The notes beneath the pieces were generated by a model that saw only the letters and a program-made list of their open reading frames with translations, was not told the DNA's origin and did no database searches. Of a DNA stretch of 64,000 nt, positions 35,204-43,202 are shown piece by piece (within the stretch, counting starts at the first letter, position 1; each line of letters begins with the position of its first letter). The position numbers were made by a program, and so were the translations under genes. This DNA is from Bacillota bacterium. GTDB lineage: Bacteria > Bacillota > Clostridia > Lachnospirales > Lachnospiraceae. The stretch spans positions 62,001 to 126,000 of the forward strand of contig JAEYJO010000080.1 of the NCBI GenBank assembly GCA_023408815.1, given 5' to 3'.

Positions 35204-35767
35204 ATGAGAAAAAATTTTGGAGCAAAACCGGATATTTTTCCGCAGCCGGTATTTATTATTGCAACTTATGATGAGGCAGGAGTGCCGAATGCGATGAATG
35301 CGGCATGGGCCGGTATCAGCGGCGAAACAGAACTGTCTTTTAATCTTTCAAACGAAAGAAAAACAATTAAAAATATTCTGGCGAGGGGAGCCTTTACCGT
35401 CAGCATGGCGGATGCGGAGCATGTAGCCGAATGTGATTATGTGGGAATCGTATCGGGGAACAAGGTTCCCGACAAATTTGAAAAAGCAGGATTTCATGCG
35501 ACAAAAGCAGAATTTGTAGATGCGCCTTACATCGATGAATTACCTATGGCTGTGGAATGTGAGTTGGTAAGCTATGATGAAAAGACCTGGAGGCTGGTAG
35601 GAAAAATTGTAAATTTAAGCGTGGACGAACGTATGCTGGACGAAGCAGGTAAGGCGGATCCTGATAAGCTCAAGCCGATTACATTTGATTCTGTTCACAA
35701 TGCGTATATTCAGTTGGGAAAAAAGGTCGGCAATGCATTTCGCGACGGACTTGCCCTTAGAAAATAG
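35204..35767 (+). CDS. Flavin reductase-family (flavoredoxin-like) protein
   Basis: FMN-binding split-barrel protein of 187 residues. It opens RKNFGAKPDIFPQPVFIIA and has PNAMNAAWAG (about 28-37) and LSNERKTIKNI (about 49-59), typical for flavoredoxins. It could supply reduced FMN for prenyl-FMN synthesis by UbiX, or mediate electron transfer. It is the last gene of the microcompartment operon. The start at 35204 has AGAGGTG upstream. I see no strong terminator after it. Confidence 0.85.
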   Translation: MRKNFGAKPDIFPQPVFIIATYDEAGVPNAMNAAWAGISGETELSFNLSNERKTIKNILARGAFTVSMADAEHVAECDYVGIVSGNKVPDKFEKAGFHATKAEFVDAPYIDELPMAVECELVSYDEKTWRLVGKIVNLSVDERMLDEAGKADPDKLKPITFDSVHNAYIQLGKKVGNAFRDGLALRK

Positions 35768-35854
35768 AATGATAAAAATACTTGCCGGAATATTCAGCCT
35801 CTTTGCAGGTATATGAGCAAATTAAAAGTACAATAATATTGCGAAGTTTATTCA

Positions 35855-35884
35855 TGAATAAAATTGCTCAAAATCCGCATACTG
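35855..35884 (+). promoter_or_regulatory. Sigma-G-type promoter of spoVAC
   Basis: TGAATA (35855-35860), a 17-base spacer and CATACTG (35878-35884). This matches the forespore sigma-G consensus at all but the last base. It shows spoVAC is transcribed apart from the metabolic operon before it. Confidence 0.75.
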
Positions 35885-35941
35885 AAAATATATCGAAGCG
35901 AAATAAGCAAGAGTTAAGTTTTCTCAGAGAGGTTTGAGCAT

Positions 35942-36403
35942 ATGGAAGAACAGAAAAAGCAGGAATATAAGGAATATATCAAGGGGGTAACGCCGACTCA
36001 TAATTTATGGATGCAAATGCTAAAGGCGTTTCTCGTGGGAGGGGTAATATGTGTCCTCGGACAGTTCATTTTGAACTACTGTACGAATTCATTGGGATTA
36101 GATAAGGAAACGGCGGGAGGGTGGTGTTCCCTGCTGCTAATACTGATTAGTATCCTGCTTACGGGATTTAATATTTATCCCAGCATTGCAAAATTCGGTG
36201 GAGCAGGAGCCCTTGTTCCGATTACTGGTTTCGCCAATTCCGTAGCGGCTCCGGCGATAGAGTTCAAGAAAGAAGGCCAGGTATTTGGTGTAGGATGTAA
36301 AATATTCACTATAGCAGGCCCCGTAATTTTATACGGCATATTTACCAGCTGGATTTTGGGATTGATTTATTGGATATTGAAAGTAAGCGGAATGATCGCA
36401 TAA
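35942..36403 (+). CDS. spoVAC: Stage V sporulation protein AC
   Basis: A 153-residue SpoVAC homologue with a short polar N-terminus (residues 1-25) and four hydrophobic segments. Conserved family stretches include NLWMQMLKAFLVGGVIC (about 21-37) and GAGALVPITGFANSVAAPA (about 88-106). SpoVAC is a mechanosensitive channel component of the dipicolinic acid transporter. It has its own promoter and is followed by a convergent MATE gene instead of spoVAD. Confidence 0.93.
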   Translation: MEEQKKQEYKEYIKGVTPTHNLWMQMLKAFLVGGVICVLGQFILNYCTNSLGLDKETAGGWCSLLLILISILLTGFNIYPSIAKFGGAGALVPITGFANSVAAPAIEFKKEGQVFGVGCKIFTIAGPVILYGIFTSWILGLIYWILKVSGMIA

Positions 36404-36419
36404 TAAAATGAAAGAGAAA

Positions 36420-36442
36420 GGACGCCTAACCATCAGGCGTCC
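36420..36442. terminator. Bidirectional terminator overlapping the MATE stop codon
   Basis: GGACGCCT, loop AACCATC, AGGCGTCC. It lies between the convergent spoVAC and MATE genes, and the MATE stop codon (36433-36435) is inside the hairpin. On the minus strand a T-rich stretch follows. Confidence 0.75.
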
Positions 36443-37800
36443 TCAAATAAATTATCTCTTGTAATATTCTTCAGCCATTTCCCGCTTTTATAATGTTTGA
36501 TGACCCAGGGCCACTTCACGAATTCATCGGTACAGAGCAGGAAGTATACCCATAAAACAGGGAGTTTGAACACGAAGGCGGCCAAAAAACCCAGAGGTAC
36601 GGCATAGCACCACATGTCGATGGTATCACAGATAAACCCGAAACGGCTGTCGCCGCCTGCGCGGAAGACTCCGGCTATCAGGGTGGTATTAACAGCGGCC
36701 CCCATTACATAGTAGGTATTGATAAGGAGCATGTACTTTAAATAGTAAAGTGCGGTTTCGGACAATGCGGCATACTTTAGGACAAAGGGCGTAGCCGCAA
36801 ATATAAGCAGGCCGCCCAGAAGGCCGCTCAAAACGGTAAGTTTCATCAGTTTGCCGGCGTTGATGCGGGCATCCTCCAGACGGTTTTCTCCGATTTCATT
36901 TCCAAGCAGTATACCGCCGGCACTGGCAACGCCAAAGCAGAGAACGGTGCCGAAGTTACGGATAATGCTGACGAAGGAATTGGCCGCAACCGCATCGGAG
37001 CCCATGTGGCCGATAATTACCGAGTACATGGAAAAAGCGACACCCCATGCCACATCGTTACCCAGTGCGGGCAGGGACAAGCGGATGAAATCCTTGAACA
37101 GAAGTTTATTACGAATAAACATAAATCTAAGATCCAGTTTAATATCTTTGCTGAAATGGGATATGACGATGCATGCGATCAACTCCAGCACCCGGGAGAT
37201 GGAAGTGGAAAGTGCAACGCCTATAATGCCGAGCTTGGGCGCGCCGAACAGACCGAAGATCAATACGGCGTTCAAGAAAATGTCAAAGCTTATAGTTACC
37301 GCATTCAAGACGGTTCCCACGACAACTCGTCCGATACTTCTTAAAATAGAAAGATATATTTCAATTAATCCCCAGCACAAATAGCTGACACTAATATAAC
37401 GCAGATAATATGCCCCCAGCCGAATCAGCTCAGCATCGTCGGTAAATACGCGCATCATCAATTGCGGAATCGAGAAAGACATTACCGCAAATAATATAGA
37501 AATTACCAGCGAAAAACGGAGTGCAATCCCTTCCACGGCTTCAATAGCGCGCATATCTCCTTTTCCGAAATACTGCGCGCACAGCATAGTAGCCCCTGTA
37601 CCAAGTCCGTAATAAACCATAAACAGAATACTGGAATACTGAGCTGCAAGAGAGGCGGCAGCTATGGAAGTCTGGCCGACATAATTGAGCATGACTACGT
37701 CCGCAGAGCTTACGGCTGCGCTTAAGAGATTCTGAATAACAATAGGAAGGATCAGTTTAAAGATTTTTTGATAAAATCCGTTTTTATCTAAAGCTTTCAT
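36433..37800 (-). CDS. MATE-family efflux transporter
   Basis: A 455-residue transporter with twelve hydrophobic segments in two pseudo-symmetric halves. The N-terminus shows the family pattern LPIVIQNLLSAAVSSADVVML, and LSLPALGNDVAWG opens the second half. MATE proteins export drugs or metabolites using sodium or proton gradients. The gene is on the minus strand inside the split spoVA group, so it is probably a later insertion rather than part of the sporulation programme. Confidence 0.9.
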   Translation of the reverse strand: MKALDKNGFYQKIFKLILPIVIQNLLSAAVSSADVVMLNYVGQTSIAAASLAAQYSSILFMVYYGLGTGATMLCAQYFGKGDMRAIEAVEGIALRFSLVISILFAVMSFSIPQLMMRVFTDDAELIRLGAYYLRYISVSYLCWGLIEIYLSILRSIGRVVVGTVLNAVTISFDIFLNAVLIFGLFGAPKLGIIGVALSTSISRVLELIACIVISHFSKDIKLDLRFMFIRNKLLFKDFIRLSLPALGNDVAWGVAFSMYSVIIGHMGSDAVAANSFVSIIRNFGTVLCFGVASAGGILLGNEIGENRLEDARINAGKLMKLTVLSGLLGGLLIFAATPFVLKYAALSETALYYLKYMLLINTYYVMGAAVNTTLIAGVFRAGGDSRFGFICDTIDMWCYAVPLGFLAAFVFKLPVLWVYFLLCTDEFVKWPWVIKHYKSGKWLKNITRDNLFEDA

Positions 37801-37969
37801 AATATTACGTTACTCCGTTTGTTTTTGTCATATACCCTGATATCTTACTATATAGAAGAGGTGTTTGTACATATTTAAATAAAATATATGCGACTTTTAT
37901 ATTCGAAAATCGTCCGGTTTTATTCCAAATTTTACAAAATAAATTTTATATTATCTTAAGGGTTTTCTA

Positions 37970-37998
37970 TTGAGATTAAAAACGTGTGGTGTTACAAT
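37970..37998 (+). promoter_or_regulatory. Sigma-A promoter of the MBOAT gene
   Basis: TTGAGA (37970-37975), a 17-base spacer and TACAAT (37993-37998), about 50 bases before the start at 38051. Confidence 0.65.
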
Positions 37999-38050
37999 AA
38001 TAATGCTCTTAAAATACAGTGTAAATTTGAAAAAGTAAGGATTGAGAAAA

Positions 38051-39466
38051 ATGGTAGTGTTTTCCGGGATAGAATTTCTGTTTCGCTTTTTGCCGATTTT
38101 CTTAGCCGTTTATTATATAACACCGCAGAAATACAGAAATACGGCCTTATTATTTGGAAGTATCGTATTTTATGCCGTAGGCGAGCCGTATTTCATATTG
38201 CTCCTTCTGGCGTTCGTATGGCTGAATTATATTTTGGCGAAAAAAATATGCTTTTACGAGACCGAACATAGAGTTAAGAATAAGAAGAAGCTTCGCAGGA
38301 AGAAACTTCATAAGAAGATAGATAAGAAAAAGGGGAATAAATGGTTGATTACAGCTCTACTGCTGGACGTAGGGCTGTTAGTTGTTTTTAAAATTCTGGG
38401 TGCGTTTGCGGGAAACGAGGTCCTGCCCTTGGGACTCAGCTTCTATACCTTCAAAATGATTTCTTTTCAAATGGATATATACAGAAGAGACATTAAGGCA
38501 CTCCCGACTTTTAAACGCACAGCCGTTTATTTCATGATGTTTCCTCAGATTATATCGGGGCCGATCATGCGCTATGATGAAGGCGACTTTACGCTGGAAA
38601 AGAGGACCTATTCTTGGGAGAGCATAGAGGAGGGACTGAAATATTTTGTCTTAGGACTTGGTAGCAAGGTTCTTCTGGCAGACCGTTTGGCAATTCTGGA
38701 TAAAGATATTCACACCATCGGCTACGAGAGCATATCCACACCTCTTGCGTGGCTTGGGGCAATTTCCTACTCTATGCAGCTGTATTTTGATTTTTGGGGA
38801 TATTCGCTCATGGCATCGGGACTTTGTGTGATGCTGGGCTTTTCCTTCATCAAGAACTTCGATCATCCTTATGCGTCGCGGAGCATCAGCGAATTCTGGC
38901 GCCGGTGGCATATGACCCTGGGGAGCTTTTTTCGGGATTATGTATACATACCTTTAGGCGGAAGCAGGGAAGGAAAGAAAAAGACGGTGCGTAATCTTCT
39001 GATCGTATGGCTGCTGACCGGACTCTGGCATGGGGGAGGCCTGAATTTCATTTTATGGGGATTGGTTTTGTTCGGATTCATCGTCCTGGAGAAGCTATGG
39101 CTCGGGAAGTGGCTGCAAAAATATCCGCTGCTTGGGAGATGTTACGTGCTCGTTCTGATTCCGATTACATGGATGTTATTTGCGATAACCGACATCGGCC
39201 AGCTCGGACTGTACTTGGGGCGGATGTTTCCCTTCGTCGGAGGAGAGGGTATTGCAGTTAATTCCTCGGATATTTTCAAATATCTGAAGATGTATGCCCC
39301 ATATCTTATGGCGGGAGTTATCTGGTGTATTCCCGCAGCATACCGGTTTGTGGAAAAGCACAGAAGGCATCCGGCGGTCATCGCAGGAATGGTCTGCGTT
39401 TTCTGGCTGTCCGTATATTTTACGGTAAGCATGGGTAACAATCCCTTTGCTTACTTGAAGTTTTAA
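38051..39466 (+). CDS. MBOAT-family O-acyltransferase (AlgI/DltB-like)
   Basis: A polytopic membrane protein of 471 residues. The conserved active-site histidine lies in LTGLWHGGGLNFILWG (about residues 320-335), and SISEFWRRWHMTLGSFFRDY (about 280-299) is a family hallmark. It moves acyl groups across the membrane to a surface polymer. I chose the ATG at 38051; a TTG at 38042 is in frame. The SGNH gene 15 bases downstream is the expected partner. Confidence 0.9.
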   Translation: MVVFSGIEFLFRFLPIFLAVYYITPQKYRNTALLFGSIVFYAVGEPYFILLLLAFVWLNYILAKKICFYETEHRVKNKKKLRRKKLHKKIDKKKGNKWLITALLLDVGLLVVFKILGAFAGNEVLPLGLSFYTFKMISFQMDIYRRDIKALPTFKRTAVYFMMFPQIISGPIMRYDEGDFTLEKRTYSWESIEEGLKYFVLGLGSKVLLADRLAILDKDIHTIGYESISTPLAWLGAISYSMQLYFDFWGYSLMASGLCVMLGFSFIKNFDHPYASRSISEFWRRWHMTLGSFFRDYVYIPLGGSREGKKKTVRNLLIVWLLTGLWHGGGLNFILWGLVLFGFIVLEKLWLGKWLQKYPLLGRCYVLVLIPITWMLFAITDIGQLGLYLGRMFPFVGGEGIAVNSSDIFKYLKMYAPYLMAGVIWCIPAAYRFVEKHRRHPAVIAGMVCVFWLSVYFTVSMGNNPFAYLKF

Positions 39467-39481
39467 AGGAATGGTGAGGTT

Positions 39482-40468
39482 ATGAAGTGGATAAAAAAAT
39501 GTCCGCTGTTTCTTATCCTCGTAATAAGCGGTGCTCTCTTTACGTTGGTAGGAATCGTCGGAAAAAATTCCATATACAAGGACTATGAATATCATTTCGC
39601 AGACACTCCTTTTCTCGCTCTTACGTTGGAAGGAATCAGCAGAGGGGAATATCCATGGGAGCCTTTCCGGTATGGTTCCGTGATAGAGGTGGTTTCGGGG
39701 GCGCTGAACCTGCCCATCGGAAGCGAGGAGGAGCAGGGAAAAGAGGCTCTGGCTGACGGAGGGGAATCGGATACGGAAAGTCTGTTTGGAGAAGAGATCC
39801 CGGCGGAGGCTGCTGTAGAAGAGGCTGCTTCCGAGAAGGAAAGTGCTGACAGGACCTATGACTTTGTACAAGTGGGAGAGGAATATTTCGATGATGCGGT
39901 ATTTATCGGCGATTCCAGAACAGTGGGCTTGTTCGAATACGGCGGTATGGAGGAACGGTGTGATTTTTTTGCGAAGACGTCGCTTACAATATACGATGTG
40001 TTTACCGAACCTATCGTTAAGGATGAGGATACGGGAGATAAGATTACCGTAGAAGCAGCATTGCGGAAAAAGCAGTATGGAAAGATATATCTTATGCTCG
40101 GTATCAACGAGCTGGGAACCGGCACGACGGCCACCTTTACAGAGGAATATAAGAAGGTAGTGGGAAGGCTCGAAGAGCTTCAGCCGGGTGCAGTTATTTT
40201 TGTGGAAGGCATCATGCGCGTCACCGGAACGAAAAACGAAACGGATCCGATTTTCAACAATACGAATATCAACGAGAGAAACGAAGCGATAGAAAAAATC
40301 GCAGATAATAAAAGAATTTTCTATATCGACGTCAACGAAGCCGTATGCGATGAGCATGGGAATCTGGAGGAAGACTACACCACGGATGAGATTCACCTGA
40401 AGGCGCAGTATTATGAGAAATGGAAACAATTTCTCATGTCTAAGGGAATCGTAAGAGATGAGGAATAG
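39482..40468 (+). CDS. SGNH-type hydrolase/acyltransferase partner of MBOAT
   Basis: A 328-residue protein with one N-terminal membrane anchor (about residues 8-28), a low-complexity Glu/Ala linker (about 80-120) and an SGNH domain. The nucleophile serine is in FIGDSRTVG (about 139-147), block III is LMLGINELG (about 203) and the Asp-His pair is in DEIHLK (about 306). It probably completes acyl transfer on the outer face of the membrane. Confidence 0.82.
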   Translation: MKWIKKCPLFLILVISGALFTLVGIVGKNSIYKDYEYHFADTPFLALTLEGISRGEYPWEPFRYGSVIEVVSGALNLPIGSEEEQGKEALADGGESDTESLFGEEIPAEAAVEEAASEKESADRTYDFVQVGEEYFDDAVFIGDSRTVGLFEYGGMEERCDFFAKTSLTIYDVFTEPIVKDEDTGDKITVEAALRKKQYGKIYLMLGINELGTGTTATFTEEYKKVVGRLEELQPGAVIFVEGIMRVTGTKNETDPIFNNTNINERNEAIEKIADNKRIFYIDVNEAVCDEHGNLEEDYTTDEIHLKAQYYEKWKQFLMSKGIVRDEE

Positions 40469-40493
40469 TCGCATTCCTGGATAATACTGTTTT

Positions 40494-40523
40494 TGAATAA
40501 TTTTCTTCTTTTTTCAAATAATA
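40494..40523 (+). promoter_or_regulatory. Sigma-G-type promoter of spoVAD
   Basis: TGAATA (40494-40499), a 17-base spacer and AATAATA (40517-40523). The -10 equals that of the spoVAA promoter. It lies about 75 bases before the spoVAD start. Confidence 0.65.
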
Positions 40524-40544
40524 CTATACATAACGAAAATAATC

Positions 40545-40571
40545 GTTACTGAGAACGGAGTGAACAGTAAC
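40545..40571. repeat. GTTACTG/CAGTAAC hairpin repeat, copy in the spoVAD leader
   Basis: GTTACTG and CAGTAAC arms around a 13-base centre. It shares GAACGGAGTGAACAGTA with the copy at 41937-41959. Confidence 0.6.
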
Positions 40572-40597
40572 AAATAATCGGAAAGTGTGGGTATAGT

Positions 40598-41632
40598 ATG
40601 AGTCAGGAAAAAAACGTTTGTTCCATGGGGAAGCAAAGCATAGATTTGAAAACCCCAGTGTATATAAGGGAAAGCGCCAGCATAGTCGGTACAAAGGAAG
40701 GACAGGGCCCCTTGGCGGAGCTGTTCGATATGATAGGCGGGGACGATATGTTCGGCTGCGATTCGTGGGAAGAGGCAGAAAGCAGTTTGCAGAAAGATGC
40801 GGTATCTTTAGCGCTGAGCAAAGCCGGAATGAAGAAAGAAGAGATAAGATATATCTTCGCAGGGGATTTGCTGGGGCAATCCATCGCCAGCAGCTTCGGA
40901 CTGGCTTCCTATGAAATGCCGTTAATCGGAATGTACGGTGCGTGCTCTACCTGCGGTCTGACACTTGGAATGGGAGCGATGGCGGTATCCGGCGGATTTG
41001 CGGAGCATGTGGTCTGTGTGACCTCCAGTCATTTTGCCAGTGCGGAAAAGGAGTTCCGTTTTCCTCTGGCCTATGGCAATCAAAGGCCGCTTTCGGCGTC
41101 GTGGACGGTAACGGGGAGCGGAGCGTTCCTGCTAAGCGGCGATAAAGGGACGAAAGCGCGGGCGAAAATCAGTGGAATCACTACGGGGAAGATTATGGAT
41201 TACGGTCTGAAGGATTCCATGAATATGGGAGCATGCATGGCTCCGGCGGCATGCGATACCATTTATAATAACCTGAAGGACTTTGGCAGAAGGCCGTCGG
41301 ACTACGATAAAATCATCACGGGCGATTTGGGAACGGTAGGTCAGCATGTGCTGCTTGATCTGCTGAATGAAAAGGATATGGATATAGCCGGACAGCATAT
41401 GGACTGCGGCATCGAGATATACGATGCCAAGGAGCAGGATACACATGCGGGAGGAAGCGGCTGCGGATGCAGCGCAGTAACTTTGTCAGCCTATATTTTA
41501 AAAAAGATAGAAGAAGGTGTATGGAGGCGCGTATTGTTCGTCCCAACCGGAGCTCTATTATCCAAGACGAGCTTCAACGAAGGACAAAGCGTACCGGGAA
41601 TTGCCCATGGAGTTGTTATAGAGGCGATATAG
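40598..41632 (+). CDS. spoVAD: Stage V sporulation protein AD
   Basis: A 344-residue thiolase-fold protein that binds dipicolinic acid on the outer face of the forespore membrane. Family features include PVYIRESASIVGTKEGQGP near the N-terminus, MYGACSTCGLTLGMGAMAVSG (about 113-133) and HAGGSGCGCSAV (about 287-298). Its own sigma-G-like promoter lies upstream. spoVAE, which normally follows directly, is about 22 kb downstream. Confidence 0.94.
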   Translation: MSQEKNVCSMGKQSIDLKTPVYIRESASIVGTKEGQGPLAELFDMIGGDDMFGCDSWEEAESSLQKDAVSLALSKAGMKKEEIRYIFAGDLLGQSIASSFGLASYEMPLIGMYGACSTCGLTLGMGAMAVSGGFAEHVVCVTSSHFASAEKEFRFPLAYGNQRPLSASWTVTGSGAFLLSGDKGTKARAKISGITTGKIMDYGLKDSMNMGACMAPAACDTIYNNLKDFGRRPSDYDKIITGDLGTVGQHVLLDLLNEKDMDIAGQHMDCGIEIYDAKEQDTHAGGSGCGCSAVTLSAYILKKIEEGVWRRVLFVPTGALLSKTSFNEGQSVPGIAHGVVIEAI

Positions 41633-41633
41633 T

Positions 41634-41959
41634 TACTGTTTTCCCTCTTTACAGAATTGCCCGACAAATGGACTTCTATTAGATATCGAAGGCAATCGAA
41701 TCCGAACCAAAAGACTCCTGCGCCGAATTCCAATATATAAGAAGTTCTAATTCTCTGAATAGCCAAGCCGAACATAACAGAAAACAAAAAACTCGCGGCG
41801 CTCAAACAGTTTTGTTTTCTGTTATGGCGTGGCTATTCAAAGAAAGAACTTCTAAATATTTTCATAGGCGCACTCGTTCTTTTGGTTCGGATTCGATTGC
41901 CCGTGAAAGTTTATTAAAAGTCCATTTGTTGGGCATTACTGTGAACGGAGTGAACAGTA
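41634..41959. repeat. Long imperfect palindrome, possible non-autonomous element
   Basis: This fills the gap between spoVAD and the export operon. Arms pair from 41659 to 41934 around a loop at 41790-41809. Matching blocks, left with right: 41659-41675 with 41918-41934 (17 bp, one mismatch), 41691-41714 with 41878-41901 (24 bp, perfect), 41719-41724 with 41867-41872, 41740-41748 with 41845-41853, 41757-41764 with 41831-41838, and 41773-41789 with 41810-41826 (17 bp, perfect). Outer ends carry TACTGTT and AACAGTA. There is no open frame. Confidence 0.75.
41937..41959. repeat. GTTACTG-type hairpin repeat, copy at the palindrome end
   Basis: TACTGT and ACAGTA arms with centre GAACGGAGTGA. It is nearly identical to the copy at 40545-40571. 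Confidence 0.6.
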
Positions 41960-41991
41960 TACACGATATAATGAAGCGTAAAAAATAACTA

Positions 41992-42020
41992 TTGAATAAA
42001 ATACTCATGGATTATATAAT
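41992..42020 (+). promoter_or_regulatory. Sigma-A promoter of the export operon with flanking inverted repeat
   Basis: TTGAAT (41992-41997), a 17-base spacer and TATAAT (42015-42020). AAATACTCATG in the spacer (41999-42009) and CATGAGTATTT (42034-42044) form an inverted repeat around the -10, which suggests regulator sites. Confidence 0.65.
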
Positions 42021-42053
42021 AAAAGGTATAATTCATGAGTATTTTTTTGCAAA

Positions 42054-42075
42054 TTTACTTAATCGATTAAGTAAA
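42054..42075. promoter_or_regulatory. Perfect 22-bp palindrome, likely operator
   Basis: TTTACTTAATC followed at once by its exact reverse complement. It lies in the leader of the export operon, eight bases before GAGGTGGG and the start at 42092. Size and symmetry fit a TetR- or MarR-type operator; no such gene is nearby. Confidence 0.6.
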
Positions 42076-42091
42076 ATAATGAGGTGGGATT

Positions 42092-43144
42092 ATGAGAGAT
42101 AGGAAAAGGATGTTTTTAACGGGAGTATCGTGCCTGCTTATGCTGGCTTTTACGGGCTGTGGGCTGCTGCAGCAGGAGGAAGAGGTGAAAAATCAGATAA
42201 CGATTCCCTCTTATGATGCCAGCGGTGCAAGCTATGGCTATGTAAAGCGCGGCGATTTGGAAAATGCGGAGACCTTGTTCCTAAAACTGACCACTACGGA
42301 GGAGCACGGGCTTCGCTTTGGCATATCCGGTATCAGCATTGATACGGTTTACATAAAGGAAGGAGACAGTGTAAGCACTGGCCAGCTGTTGGCGGAGCTT
42401 CAAAGCGACGATATTAAGAATGAAATAGCTTCTCTGGAGGCGAAGAAGGAAACCATCGCCCTGGATATCCAGCATACCGAGCAGCTTCTGGAGGAGACGA
42501 GGCAGAGAACGGAATACATTGAGGAGAAGGAAGATGCGAGACAGGAGTCCATAGGCCGATACCAATTGCAGCTTCAGCAGCTGGATAATGATTTGCTTCA
42601 AACGCAGGGAGAGATAAAGGAGCAGGAAAGCAAGTTGGAAAAGCATCGCATCTATGCGGATATAGATGGTACAGCAGCGAGAATAGAGCGCTATGGAGAG
42701 GGATTCTTGTCGGATGAAAAGCAAGTCTTTCTGACCTTGCAGTCGGCTGCCCGGCAGTTTTCCGGTAATACGAAGGCAGAGAACGGCTTTGAAAAGGGCC
42801 AGAAGGTAAGCCTTATACTGAATGAGGAGGAATATCCGGCTCAAATCCTTAGAGTCGAAAGGTCGGAGGGCGTTACCGAGGTGGATGTAAGCCTTCAGGA
42901 GGGTTATACGATTCCTGAGGACTGTACATATGGAGAAGTGCTATGGAGCACCGGTGTGGTAAAGGACGCTTTATATGTGCCGGAGAACGCGATTGTGACC
43001 ATAGGAGAGAAGAGCTATGTATATAAAATGGAGGAGGACGGCTTCGCGAATCCCGTGGAAGTACAGACCGGAACGGTCAATACAGACTACGCGCAAATAG
43101 TAACGGGAGTGGAGCAGGATGATACGGTAATGCTGTACGAATGA
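42092..43144 (+). CDS. HlyD/MacA-like lipoprotein 1
   Basis: A 350-residue membrane-fusion-type protein. The N-terminal signal ends at a lipobox (LAFTGC, Cys at about 23). A biotinyl-lipoyl-like half motif (VYIKEGDSVSTGQLLAEL, about 86-103) precedes a coiled coil of two long helices (about 108-185), and a C-terminal beta-barrel follows. It should link the ABC permease encoded downstream to extracellular substrate. First gene of a five-gene export operon. Confidence 0.8.
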   Translation: MRDRKRMFLTGVSCLLMLAFTGCGLLQQEEEVKNQITIPSYDASGASYGYVKRGDLENAETLFLKLTTTEEHGLRFGISGISIDTVYIKEGDSVSTGQLLAELQSDDIKNEIASLEAKKETIALDIQHTEQLLEETRQRTEYIEEKEDARQESIGRYQLQLQQLDNDLLQTQGEIKEQESKLEKHRIYADIDGTAARIERYGEGFLSDEKQVFLTLQSAARQFSGNTKAENGFEKGQKVSLILNEEEYPAQILRVERSEGVTEVDVSLQEGYTIPEDCTYGEVLWSTGVVKDALYVPENAIVTIGEKSYVYKMEEDGFANPVEVQTGTVNTDYAQIVTGVEQDDTVMLYE

Positions 43145-43202
43145 GCAAAAACCGTGTTTTAGAATATCACAATTTTAAATGACGGAAGGTATGGACGTAA
43201 TT

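Noticed and set aside
39176..40474. 432-codon minus-strand open frame
   Set aside because: It covers the end of the MBOAT gene and the whole SGNH gene in antisense. Both plus-strand genes have clear motifs, and the antisense product has no known features.
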